This document shows, in pieces, positions 1 through 10,827 of a DNA stretch of 64,000 bases. The DNA comes from Armillaria gallica (Eukaryota; Basidiomycota; Agaricomycetes; Agaricales; Physalacriaceae). Numbering within the stretch: position 1 is the first letter of the stretch; every line of letters starts with the position of its first letter. The stretch lies in NCBI GenBank assembly GCA_037576215.1, contig JBANDB010000004.1, positions 5,270,001-5,334,000 on the forward strand, given 5' to 3'. Position numbers and translations under genes: made by a program. The notes under the pieces are model-generated. The model was not told the DNA's origin and did not search any database. It saw only the letters and a list, made by a program, of their open reading frames with translations.

Positions 1-249
1 GGCATATACCTGTATTCTCTCCAGTACACTGACGTCTATTTCATTGATTCAGCATTTGTCGACATGGTTGCTTCGCGAGTGCGTCGTCCGCCCGACTCGC
101 GACGTCTTACCAGACTCAATCTATGGGTGATGGGGGCCGGCTGGAGCTATGAGCTTGATGAGGTTGCCTTGAACAGTTTGGAAGGCGAGGGACTTAGGCT
201 TGACTTCATCACGGAAGATGGAGATCCTGCGACAGATTCTGATGAGTGA
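1..249 (+). CDS. F-box/LRR-like protein, C-terminal 82 residues (partial, F1)
   Basis: The reading frame is open from base 1 and runs to TGA at 247-249; the start lies outside the window. The visible part aligns almost residue for residue with the C-termini of the two complete F-box proteins at 10828-12513 and 26987-28693. It shares the YLYSL, FVDMVASRVR and WSYELDEVALN stretches and the acidic Asp/Glu-rich end. The F-box itself is not visible here, so the family call rests on those paralogs. About 500 bases of its 3' flank also match the 3' flank of the copy at 10828-12513, so gene and flank were duplicated together. Whether the missing part is intact is unknown. Confidence 0.75.
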   Translation, partial: GIYLYSLQYTDVYFIDSAFVDMVASRVRRPPDSRRLTRLNLWVMGAGWSYELDEVALNSLEGEGLRLDFITEDGDPATDSDE

Positions 250-1075
250 TGTGGCTGGACTGTATTCTCTCTGTTTATGATGTCAGTGCGAAACTCATGT
301 ACTCCTTACTGATATTGTTGAAGTGATACCGTACGGTTCAGTTGTTTAGGAGGAAAACAGCTAGGACATATGGCTGAATGGTTTGTTTTGAGGAGACCAG
401 TTAATCGCCAGCCTGGATCCGAAGTTTTAACTGAGTGTTCGTCCTCTGGAAATCCATGGATTGCGATAGTAGTGGTCTACGCCTTGTCATGACGTGAACC
501 GCCTCAGTATCATCGTTCTGTAACAGCCCGCGTGAACTCGTTCGTACGTGTCTCTGACTAGGATTCGAGGTATCCAAGTTTTATCATTCCCATCTGACAT
601 CTCTGGTGAGATGAAACTCGAACGTCTATGATGGTTGAAATCTGTTCTTCGAGGAAAGGCATGCACTTCAGGAGGTATGGGTGTCAAACCTGTGACGTTG
701 ACGTTGACGTCGGTTATGTGACTTGAATTTTCAAGGTTGTGCTATTGGCATGCCCGCTCATAGTTTGGCGCTATGAGATGTTATTGTTTAGGACAGCGGG
801 ACTTCATAGGAGGTGGCTGATGGGGAAGACGGTGAGAATCCTATCCGCTAACTTGAAGTCTCTCCACACGTAAATGTCCATATTTCGGATTATTCGCAGA
901 GTGAGAGGCTGCCAAAGAGACCCGGCATTTGCCGCTGGTGACCAATAATCTAAATACTGTGGTCGCGCCACATGATCACGTTACTTTGCTCTTTGTTCTA
1001 AGTACGCGACCTGAAGGCTTGCTGTCGCGGCACTCCTCTTTCTCCCTCTACCAGGCTCGGCTTGAACTCCACATC
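250..1075. other. Intergenic, duplicated flank sequence
   Basis: No gene is supported. Bases 250 to about 700 resemble 12514 to about 12980, the 3' flank of the second F-box gene; both contain GCCTTGTCATGACGTGA and GGTATCCAAGTTTTATC. Bases about 740-1075 resemble, inverted, the upstream region of the intact FunK1 kinase (17593-17900). Confidence 0.7.
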
Positions 1076-3730
1076 ATGCCTTTTGACGCAAGCAAGGACT
1101 TGGATTCACCGAATGATGGTTTCCCAGCGAATTCTCACCCGGCCACTCACTCAGCCACAACGAAAAAAAATCTATCGCAGGAATCTGTGTCCGACGGTTC
1201 ATGATCCTCTGTACGTAGTACTTCACCCAGCAGTGAAACCTCGACCGCTTATCCCAAATTCCACTTCACGTCAAATTACGATCGATGCATTCAAGCAGAT
1301 CTCGAAAACCGCGTTTTCATGCCTGCCAATGATTTTTTCACCAACATTCTCCATCTTCCTCAGAATTGGCGCACTAACGACGAGATGCGAACTCTGATTA
1401 CAACCATCAAAAGCAATCTCACATTCAGAGGACATGTCAAGACCTACGTCAAACTGTGGGATAAGAGCAACGCCAAGTCTGGGGAGAGGCCCGAGGCCTT
1501 TCATCATCCTCACGGCCTGATGTTTGATGGCACGTTTGCTGATCTGGGTGGCACTGAGAACTACGGACTGGGCCTTGCAAATCCGGTCGTCGGTGGCTCA
1601 CAAGATATCCCCGATGCCTGGGGTGTTCTTCAGGCGATGTTCAGCAGTTCGGGGAACTTTCTTGATGCTATGCAGGACAACGGGTCCGTTAATGCCGTCT
1701 CGTGGTATCAAACTATGTATCGGCAGGAGTTCGAACCCGACGAGTGCTATCTAGATGAGGGTTCCGATGCCATCTATAGCGTCCTAACGGCTGGTAAGCT
1801 TCTTTTGTCCCTTGACGTTCATCTGAGCCCGAATTCCCATATCCAGATGGAAAAGATCCTCGGGTACTATTACGACGCAAACCTATCCTGCGGCGCGATC
1901 CCGGGAGCATCCTACCACCCACCTGGTCCTACCCCTCCTCCTACAAGCGTCGCCCAGAGCTTGATGATGCTTCTTGTGTCCCCTTGAAGTATGCACGCAC
2001 CGGCACGGCGCGTGATATTTCGGAGGCTAGGAATGCGACAGAGGCAGTTGATTCTGTGAAAGCGGAAGGGGATGAAGCGCGACAGGAGGAAATATCACAG
2101 GCCCGCCGAGACATGCAACTCCAGTGTGGTCGTTATGCACTCGAGATCCTGTCTGGTGCTGCCTTTCGGACACATTGTATCGGTGCTCTCGTTGCAGGAG
2201 GACGTATCCATCCCCTCTACTATGACCGCTCCGTCATCATCGTGTGCAAACCGATTATCATGTTTGAACAGGATGCCAATTAGCAGGATACTGACGTGAC
2301 GGACGCGTTTGCAGCAATACTCGTCGGATGGGATCGCCTTACTCTCAAGCAGCGGGGCATTCAGGAGGAATTTTACGATAACAGGGCACTCAAAGGGTGC
2401 ATGGACAGATATGGCGACCCCAAGGCCATCTTTGCTGGAGTGAAGCTCGAGTTGATTGGAGGGGGTGGAAATGTTGAGGTCACCCTAGACAGGATTATCT
2501 TTCGCCATCCTGGTATAGTCGGTCGAGATACTGTCGTAGTTGAGGCTACATCGGAGCATGAGGGGTGGACGGGTAAACGACTTATCGTCAAGATCAGTTG
2601 GATAGACACCAGTCGAACATCGGAGGCCGATTTCGTTAGGAAGGCTCGAGAGAAGGCGCGAACGATGACACAAGGTAAAAGACCAGACTGGGCACTAGAT
2701 CGTTTACCCGACATTCTCCTCTCTCAAGACTTTGGCTACGACACGGATTCTACCCAGGCGAACCTCGTCACTTTCTTTGCAAAGGCTATGTTCGCAGACG
2801 AGAAACTCGAGTACGAAGGACGTGTCTGTCGAATCACTGTCCAAGAGAGACTGCATCCTCTCGACGAACTCCAGACGGCTCAAGAGTTTGCCCAAGTTTT
2901 CTTCGATATTTTGCAGAGTGCGTACATTGTTTGTTTTCTTCTTAGTGATTCTGACGATTCCCGTAGTTCACAAATGGCTCTATGATCATCCACGAATTCT
3001 GCACCGGGATATCAGTACAGGCAATATTATGTGGCGCCGCACCGTCAGCGGTCATCTACGTGGGGTCCTCAACGATTTCGACCTGTCCTCCTTCGGTGAT
3101 GACACCGGTACTTCCTCGGTTGAGTGCACCGGAACTCTTCCCTACATGGCGTATGGTAGGTAGGTAGGTAGTATTACACGGCAGTGTCCACAATTGTTCG
3201 ATGACGACGAGAATGGAAATCCACCCAAGCACCTCTATCGACATGATCTGGAGTCTATTTTCTACGTTATTCTTCTGCTCTGTTGTCGTCGCGAGCTCGT
3301 CACTGCACAGATATCTTCGGAGCACGAGATCCTGGTGCGCACAAAAGTCCATTCTCAATTCGACGAATGGTATAGAAGCGGTCGTGATAGCTTGTTGATG
3401 GCAAGTAAATGTACTGTCTTCATGAAAATTGTTAGAGCCAGTCCTAAGTTGGGGAGTGGTTTCACTGGCTTTCAGCCCTGGATCGATGGCTTTGCACTGC
3501 AGTTCGCTCGGGGATTTTGTCTTCGGACGAAACACAGATTGGACTTGGAAGACCTGGAAGACTCTGAACCTCAAAATGCGATCAAGGAAATTTCCAAACC
3601 AACAGCCATGGAACCCTTTGACGACGAAACTCTGAAGGACTGTGTTTCTTACTCAGCCATCGTCGATATATGTAGCAAATTCGCTGGTTCGGCTCTTGTA
3701 GTACACAATGACCAACTCGAAGTTGCTTAG
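1076..3730 (+). pseudogene. FunK1-type fungal protein kinase, degenerate copy (K1)
   Basis: This is the inverted paralog of the intact kinase at 14976-17592. Expected exons are 1076-1793, 1847-2917, 2967-3155 and 3192-3730, with introns 1794-1846 and 2918-2966 at the same places as in the intact copy. The catalytic loop LHRDISTGNIM and the NDFDLSS metal-binding motif, typical of FunK1 kinases, are present at about 2997-3098. Three lesions break the frame. TGA at 1202-1204 stands where the intact copy has Cys TGC, and TAG at 2281-2283 where it has Ser TCG. A 36-base insert at 3156-3191, starting with four GTAG/GGTA repeats, brings in another TAG. The insert has GT at its start but no AG at its end and is too short for a normal intron. 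The gene probably makes no full kinase. Confidence 0.85.
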
Positions 3731-4142
3731 TGTTAGTAGTAGTCTTTATGCCTTTGTAAATCTTCTTTTACCTAAATGTGTTGACGGCTAAGTTAACACG
3801 AGCTGCCTGCCAACACGTGATTCTCTTGCTTCAATACCACCACCACCGCATACCGCGCCGACTCCGACTGTCACGTCGCGTCGGCCAGCAGCATTTGGGG
3901 ATTTCTCCTCAAGGCACTGAAAATAGAGGTGGTACAAAGCTGCTGTTGAGCGCTGTACTGTTCATGTCCAAGCCTGGAAGGGTATAACAGGACTCGAAAA
4001 GAGATACTTCGTACGTGAAAATATTTTTACTTGACGTCCTTGAAAATCTGACTTGTATATATGTGTTCAGTCGAGATACTGAGCTCAATATATACGTTCT
4101 TCATGCTCATCACCCGTATTTTCTAATTCGACGTCATTTACC
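3731..4142. other. Upstream region of A1
   Basis: Non-coding. It holds the CACGTG element described at 3814-3834 and is an inverted duplicate of 14565-14975, sharing for example the GGCCAGCAGC and ACTGTTGAGCGC-like blocks. No TATA box is certain. Confidence 0.6.
3814..3834 (+). promoter_or_regulatory. Conserved upstream element of family A (copy for A1)
   Basis: CACGTGATTCTCTTGCTTCA plus one A, followed by TACCACCACCACC. It ends 309 bases before the A1 start codon. The same block in the same orientation precedes A4, A5, A6 and A7. It contains an E-box (CACGTG), the usual target of bHLH factors; that it works as a promoter element is inference. Confidence 0.55.
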
Positions 4143-5406
4143 ATGACTCTCGACATCGCCAAGCTTGGAGGCTCCAAATCTACTTTCCCCAAAAATCTCC
4201 GGAATGCTCCCGCTTCTGCTGATACACCTCCCCACTGGGCAGACTTTTATCAACTACCTGTCGAGAACGATATCATAGCCGGCACGGAGTGGGTGTATGG
4301 TTTGTGGGCCGTCCTGCACCGCACAGCTCCTCCTTCGTATTGTGCCTCTGAATCACTGGATAAGACCGCTAGGGAGTTGTGCGCTCTTCTCACGCAGTCC
4401 AGTGCCGGGGACAAGTCCATCCTCTTCAAGCTGTGAGTGAGAAAGTCTGTCTCTCTCCTTTACCTGACTCGACTACAGTATCATCACGGCGCATATTCGA
4501 ACAAAAACATTTCATGCTATCTACGACATCCTCGAATGCCAGGGGTATCTTCAAAGCGTCTGTCCTGGGCTCATCGACGACATTCTCCAGGAAATCCAAG
4601 CCTCCGAATCGGACAACGTAACCTTCAGTGTCGATCTTCGCCGTCGATGCAAAATTGCTGGGCCTATTTTGGAGCAAAAGATGTCAACGTTGCAAAGGAT
4701 GGTCATTAGACAGCACAGAGTCAGTCGAATCATCTTCCTTCAATCATGCGACGCTCATCTTCACTGCTTGCAGAATCTCAACCTCAAGAATCACGCTAGA
4801 TTCCTCAGTTGCCTCTTACGGGGGATGTTGATACTAGCTTTTGTGTTTGCACTTTTGGTGTTCGCCTTGACCTTTGTCGGTATAGCTCCTGATTCTAGAT
4901 TCCTCAACTTTTTTAGTCCCATTCTGCCTATGTGTCCTGGGCTGGTGATGATGAGTACGTCTTTATAATGCAATCGGTCATGTCACAGCTCAATCTTGCC
5001 TATAGCAAGCAATGCAAGTTCGTATGCATGCAGTGTTGTCTCCCAGGTAGACACCATGAATACGGACGTCTTCAAGCTCATTTGGGCTGTGAGAGATATG
5101 ACGGGGCTGCTGGCCCTCATAGCTGAGTCGGACAGTTTACCGCTGACCAATTCATCGCGTGCGAGCCGATTCATAAATGCTTTTCGAACTTCGGTACGTC
5201 ATGTTTCCTTCCCGCGTCTCTTTCTGCCGTTTAATGAACCAACCACTTGCAAGTTCTTGGGTGGCCATTCACTGTTATCAGCTCTCCGACGGTTTCTGCA
5301 GGAGCTGCCTGATTGGCACGACAAAGATTTCGCGGCGCACTATTGGGACGACTGTAAGCGTGCCGGCGCTAATGATGGCGGCGATGCCGCACAGTCAACT
5401 GCTTAG
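4143..5406 (+). CDS. Family A protein A1, five exons, 350 aa, unknown function
   Basis: Exons are 4143-4432, 4479-4719, 4774-4954, 5006-5193 and 5254-5406. All four introns are GT-AG, 46-60 bases long, and the model closes at 350 residues. I do not recognise the family. Visible features are HWADFYQLP at residues 31-39 and a basic, probably helical region (RRRCK, QKMSTLQRMVIRQHR) at about 150-177. Two hydrophobic segments follow at about 194-215 and 220-237, then IWAVRDM near 263-269, and a last exon that opens with FLGG and contains LRRFLQELPDW. There is no signal peptide, so a two-pass membrane protein is the simplest inference. The start is the MTL methionine shared by five paralogs. The nearest relative is A4 in the inverted arm. 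Confidence 0.85.
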
Positions 5407-5846
5407 GATGTCTTTTTTTCCTGTTTCTTGACTACTGTGGTGACTACCGTCCACTACACGAAGGCGTTTGGAAGGGTTTCTCGCAGGCAGCGATAACGAT
5501 AGGAACGTGCGATGGTCTCATTGATATTTGAATCGCCCATGAGGCAAGAGATACTGACTGTATCTAATCTGCCTCCGCCGAGACACAGGCTTTCCGCGGA
5601 GCAGAAACGGACGTGTCTCGGTCGGTATATATCTTGCTTGTATCCTTCTCAGAACTCTTGGTGACTTACGTCCTCTCTGATTATATCATGAAATACATCA
5701 CACATAAGCAAAGACAGCCGCGCGTTGTACATTCGACTTATTGATTCCGAGGTGAATGGTTGTCAGCACGTGATTAACTTAGTTCTCAAGTTCGAGCTCT
5801 GTCAAGTGTCTTACCTTTCTTACCACCACCACAACCACTCATCCGG
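5407..5846. other. Intergenic between A1 and A2
   Basis: No gene. CACGTGATTAA lies at 5767-5777, 70-80 bases before the A2 start, and TACCACCACCACAACCACTC just before it. This matches the layout upstream of A3 and, at a greater distance, of the other A genes. Confidence 0.55.
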
Positions 5847-7100
5847 ATGTCGGTTTACGATTCTACAAGGTACTCCCACTGGGCCGACTTTTATCAGATA
5901 CCTATCCAGGACAACAACATCATCGATGACCTCTTCATTCAATGTTTGTGGTATATCCTCCATCCCAAGAACAGTTCTCTTCAAGTTCGGTATCATGCTG
6001 CCGAGGACTTTGCATCCGCGGCCATCGAGTTGATTGTTCTTGTCTGTTCACCTTCCTATTGGAATATTCTCGTCTGGCCGTAAGCGGGAGCCTTGGAACA
6101 TAGGTTTTTTTCAACTAATGCGCATACAGCTTCACCCGTCCACATATCACGAGAATCTTGTGCACTGTCGATACTATCCTGGACTCTGAGCAACATCTAG
6201 GTGATACCTGCTACGAACTTATTCGCGACATCTCCCGAGAAATCGACTCGGGTAGCGTGGCTAGTCTTCGGAATAGGTGCAAAGCAGCGAGTTTGACTAT
6301 CGAGCGGGAGACGTGGAGGATGGAGTTTATGATGTATAAACTGCGCAAGGTCAGTGCAACCCGTCGTATTCATTCATTGCGCTTACACGCCATACAGGAC
6401 TTCAACCCGATGGGCGTTCGTGAAGCCTACCAGCGCTTCGCCAAGTACTCTGGGATTTTATGCGCCTCAGTTTTCATCTTGATGATCGTAGCCGCGTTTT
6501 TTGTTCCCGATATTTCCCAGGAATGGGCGATTCGTTTATTCACGCTCGCCTATCTCTTGGGCTATCTGGCATATGAGGGTATGGTTGCCTGCTCATTTGA
6601 ATTTTTACGGGTGTTTATGCATAATAACTCTAGGATTTGGGGCATCGATACCCATGTACGATACCGCCTGCGCCCTTCACAAGTTAAACTATACGGTATT
6701 GCAGTCCATATGGGCTTGGAGGGACATGCGCGGGTTTCTCACACTCATCGCTGGGTTGGAAGGTTCGCAATTGCCTGACGTCTCGCACGCACATGCAAGG
6801 AAGTTTCTGGATGTCTTCCAAGCTTCGGTATGTTTTCTCTTTTGGTGAAACATTTGTTGTATAGTAATTTTATTGTAGTTCATGGACGGACATGTAGAAC
6901 TCTGGAAGACACGGTCGAAGATTCAAACCCTGACAAAATTCGCGGACGAGGTTCAAGCAATGAAGGAACAGGATTTGCACGAAGACTCATCAACGGCACG
7001 TCCTTGGTATCGCAACGGTGCTCTCCAACTCGGTCGCGCTGTCCTGGCTCGCCTCTACGCGGAAGTCTCTAGTTTGGTATCTCGCAATAACGGCAGTTAG
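5847..7100 (+). CDS. Family A protein A2, five exons, 349 aa, unknown function
   Basis: Exons are 5847-6079, 6130-6349, 6398-6578, 6634-6827 and 6879-7100. Intron phases 2,0,1,0 are identical to A1, and the model closes at 349 residues. A2 and A3 form a subfamily. They lack the MTL leader and start directly with an HWxDFYQxP motif after ten residues. They have an EDFASAAI block and an aromatic WNxLVWP block in exon 1. Their last exon, starting FMDG/FMGG, is helical and charged (ELWKTRSKI, TKFA, AMKE) rather than FLGG. Two hydrophobic segments lie in exon 3 (around SGILCASVFILMIVAAFF and LFTLAYLLGYLAYEG). IWAWRDMRGFL is the local form of the IWAxRDM motif. No known domain was recognised. Confidence 0.85.
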
Positions 7101-7860
7101 CAGACGGGAGTTTTCTAGTGCAGAACGATGCGTGGGCGAATGGCCTGCGAAACCTGGCTATTATTTTGGTGCATCTCGGCTCCCAGTGCCAGATGCCTGA
7201 TATTTTCAATTATGATTGACTGCTGTACATACGTCGAGTCTTGTTTGATTGGCACCGGAATAATGACCGTATCATGCAAGGAAGGAACATCGAGAACAGA
7301 AATGAGATAGCAAAGTATATTCTGTTTATTGTTGTTAAAAAGCCTTCCATCATATACTTAGGTAAACGAGCCCGGTTCAATAATCAATTATTAGTCCAAC
7401 ATCTCGAGAAAATCGCTTGTTAGATGTATTATGTAAAGAAGGCAGCCAGAAGAAGCGCGATGCACTATAGAAGGGTAGCGTCAAAGCCAGACAGTCGACT
7501 ATGTGTCGTGTACCTGAGGATCCTCATCCGCTTTGTTTCCAGTTCTTCGATCTTCTGCTTGAATAACACCTTTCCTTTCCGGATACCGAACGTAGAAACA
7601 TCAGAGGATAGTACGATCATGCGCAACGCGAGGGCTCTCTTTGCATGTGCATAATATATTGCATTCAATATAATCAGAGAGGCCGTTAGGCTACAAGAGT
7701 TCGAAGAGGATACCAGCGATATTCCATTGACTGCTGCTCTGCACGTCTGAACGTGTAACAGAAGCAGGTCGACGTGTTGCCAGCCTCGACGAAGATGGAG
7801 GTATAACGGGAGTGATCGGCAAACGGTGGAGATGCTTGAAGTAAATATTTGGTAAAGAAG
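7101..7860. other. Intergenic, no gene seen
   Basis: Only short open frames without paralogs or good splice context occur here. A segment around 7640-7710 (CATATATTGCATTCAATATAATCAGAGA-like) is repeated near 8845-8895, so the A2 and A3 3' flanks are also inverted duplicates around the gene at 7861-8512. Confidence 0.5.
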
Positions 7861-8512
7861 CTACGCATCGCGTTTCCGTGCGACTTTATTGTAGTCTTCG
7901 CGCCGCTTATCCGCCCAGACCCCCACGATGTACCATTTGATTTTGTCCCTCCAGTTGATCTCGCCGAGCATTGCGTTTATAGTATCACGCTGGGCCGGTA
8001 CCCCTTTGAAGTCGTCGTCCCAGGATGTCGCGATATAGAAGGCAAATCCAACCTCCTTTGAACGAACTGGCGTCGCTCGAAGCGTCAGGTTCGTACGGTC
8101 CCTGAGTCGATCAAGGAGTGCGCCGAGGAGCTTGCTAGGGTTCTTGACGGGCTCGTTCGGCACAAGACGGAGAGCCAAGTCGTAGCCGTCATCCATGCCG
8201 CGGACGCCGATGCCAAGGGCAAACTTTGGAGGAGCACGGGCCCACCCGGTGATAAGCAAATAATCGAGAGGGAGGGCGGCGAAGGGTTCGTGCGCGGCCA
8301 TGTACTCGAAAGTGAGGCTCTGAGGAAGGATTAGGACATGAAAGGAGTGCCAAGTTCATTCACACCTCGTCCCATTCATCCTCACTGTCTTCGTCCTCTT
8401 CCTCGCTGGTAAATCTTTCATCCGTCTCCTTGGTGTTGATGGTATTCAAGTTGTGAGGTCCTTCACATGGAGAGGGCAGCCCTGGAAAAGAAGAGTCCGT
8501 GGCGGTAGTCAT
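7861..8512 (-). CDS. Hypothetical protein with acidic N-terminus, two exons, 201 aa
   Basis: Exons are 8512-8366 and 8319-7861, with a 46-base GT-AG intron that joins in phase 0. I do not recognise the protein. The first exon is short and acidic (SEEEDEDSEDEWDE at about residues 36-49). The second is a compact globular stretch (ALPLDYLLITGW, LGIGVRGMDDGY, WRDKIKWYIVGVW) that ends in a basic tail. There is no membrane segment or repeat. It sits alone between the oppositely facing A2 and A3, close to the centre of the inverted duplication, and is the only gene of that 17 kb without a second copy here. Codon structure and a clean splice favour a real gene. Function is unknown. Confidence 0.65.
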
Positions 8513-9127
8513 GTATGAGAGGACACAGCATTAATAAGCACCTGTGAGGACCAGTTCGATTAGTTCTGGATACGAACGTAGAAATTAGTACGTGTGGATG
8601 TAGAGCTCACAGGAGCATTAAATGGATAACTTTAGAATAGACCACAGAGAGTCAATGAAGATTTTTTTTATTGACGATCATGATGTCCTTGATGGGTAAC
8701 TCAGAGGCCAGCCCAGTGGGAGTGACTTTGAGAATCATAAGCTGACGTCGGCGGCGATGGTGGCAAGAATTGAATTAAATTTTCAATCGAACTTTGAGAG
8801 CTGACAACCATTCGCCTCGATGCACAACACGAGGCACTCTATACATATTGCGTTTAATATAATCAGAGACGCAGTTAGGCTACAACAGTTTGAAGAGGAT
8901 ACTAGCACCGAGACAGTCTGGACCAAATGTCTTTTTCACCTGCGCGTCTGAGAGCCCAGGTACCCATCTCTCAGATGGGCGAAGGCAGTATTGCTTTCCT
9001 CCGCTTTTGGTGCTATTGGCACGGTCCTTCGTCTGCAAGAAACGAACAATCACTCCAAGAAACGGGTCCTAAGGCCTCGGAATCCAGGGAAAGACGCTCT
9101 GAGCGCTGTATCCAGGGTGCCTGACCG
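8513..9127. other. Intergenic, no gene seen
   Basis: No supported gene. A short open frame at 8890-9124 has no paralog and no recognisable motif. Confidence 0.5.
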
Positions 9128-10350
9128 CTATTGGCGAGAATCTGAACCGGAGACTTGTGTGTAGAACTTTTCCCGAATATAACGACCAAGTCGTAAAGCA
9201 GCGTTACGATACCAAGGACAAGTTGTCGATGAGCCCGCGGCATCTTCGTACGCATCCCGTTCCTTCATGGCTCGAACCTTGTTCGCGAATTTTGTCAGGG
9301 TTCGAATCTTCGACCGTGTCTTCCACAATTCCACGTCCCCACCCATGAACTAGAATGAAATTCAATATGATACAACACCGAATAGGGGCGACATACCGAA
9401 GTTTGGAAAGAGTCCAAAAACAATTTTGCGTGGGGGACGTCAGACAGCTGCGACTCGGCAATAAGCGCAAGAAGCCCGCGCATGTCCCTCCAAGCCCATA
9501 TATATGTAATGGCCTCCATGTTTACCCTGTTGTTATTCGTAGCAATGTTGTTCAAGTATCTCTCTCTCTGACACCCTAAGCAGGCGTAAGTGACAACGAA
9601 CTTGAACGAACAGCCACACTTACCCTCTTGTGCCAGAAATCCCATCAGGAAGGCAAAAGTGAAGCCACGAATCTCGTATTTGGTAGAGACGGTGAAGAAA
9701 AGCGAGGCCACGAGCGTCGGAAACAAAACTGCCACGCATAACCCTACACAGACAAAACTGAGGCGGGTGTAAATGTAACACAAGCGCGTCGGATCGAAGT
9801 CCTGTGTGGCGCGTAAGCACAATGAATGAATACAATATTTACACCAACCCTGCGCAGTCTATATGTTGCGTTATGCATTCTCCGCGTCTCACGCTCGATG
9901 GTCAAATTCGCCGCTTCGCACCGATCGCGTAGACTAGCGCTGAAGACCACACTACCAGAGTCAATTTCCCGGGAGATGTCGCGAATAACGTCATGGCAAG
10001 TATCGTCGAGATGTTCCTGGGAGTCAAGGACGGTGTCGATGGCGCACAGTACTCTTGTGATACGTGGGCGGGTAAAGCTGTATATGTCTTAGCTGAAGAT
10101 AAACTAATGGTTCCAGACCTCCTACTTACGGCCAGACCAGAAAATTCCAAAAGGAGGGCGACCAGACGAGATCAATCAGTGTGATAGCCGCAGATGCAAA
10201 ATCTTCCGCAGCATTGTACGACAGATCGTAGTCATAATGGAGAACACTCCACAGGAAGCGAATCATGATGTCAGCGGTGCCGCCGTCGCTGACGGGGAGC
10301 TGATAGAAGTCATTCCAGTGGGAATGACCTGTAGAGTCGTAAGGCGACAT
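9128..10350 (-). CDS. Family A protein A3, five exons, 342 aa, unknown function
   Basis: Exons in coding order are 10350-10130, 10077-9849, 9801-9624, 9575-9397 and 9349-9128. The 47-52 base introns keep the family phases and the model closes at 342 residues. It is the inverted partner of A2: it shares the start context TACCACCACCATCCAG-ATG, the EDFASAAI block, WNFLVWP, IWAWRDMRGLLALIAES and the FMGGDVELWKTRSKI exon. The start is placed at the second methionine of the frame because A2 starts there. Exon 3 has two hydrophobic stretches separated by about ten residues. The second intron has a weak donor (GTTGGT). Function is unknown. Confidence 0.82.
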
Positions 10351-10827
10351 CTGGATGGTGGTGGTAGGAATCAAAGTCAGTGGTCTGAAAATTAACTCAG
10401 AAAGAAGTTCGAGATCACGTGCTGAGCTTCTTTCTATAAGTGCCGGTGACGCGTCTGTGGCGTGGGAACTTTACTCAGACTTTGCGACTTCCTTACGCCG
10501 CTAAGTCCTCACGCTGGATGGTCCGCTACTGGCTAGGGTGGACATCTATTTTTTATTGTCCAGCCAGTCTTGCTTCGCCGGTGAAGGATTTCATTACGTT
10601 CGCTCGCGTCAACGTGACCTGAAAATACTTAGTTTCCCCTTTTTTCGTTTCTTGTAATCGTGTTCCCTGTTACCGCGATTCCTCGCTCTTTGTGCCGCTC
10701 GTCAAACTATCTATACATCCCACCAGCGAAATAAATCGTTCTGACACTCTAGATATCACATAACACTTGTACGTACAACATGCTTATTACTGTTGCGGTG
10801 ATACTGATATTTCCATTTCAGGCTATA
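10351..10827. other. Shared upstream region of A3 (minus) and F-box gene F2 (plus)
   Basis: CACGTG is at 10416-10421, 66 bases upstream of the A3 start. A block at 10447-10469 (TGACGCGT, then TGTGGCGTGGGAAC) recurs at 22073-22095 upstream of family B gene B1. No gene was found. Confidence 0.55.

Noticed and set aside
3156..3191. A functional third intron in the K1 kinase
   Set aside because: No GT-AG combination removes a multiple of three bases without leaving the stop, the span is only 36 bases, and the intact paralog has no intron there.
8890..9124. Short plus-strand frame between the hypothetical gene and A3
   Set aside because: No paralog in the inverted arm, no motif, and it overlaps the A3 3' flank.
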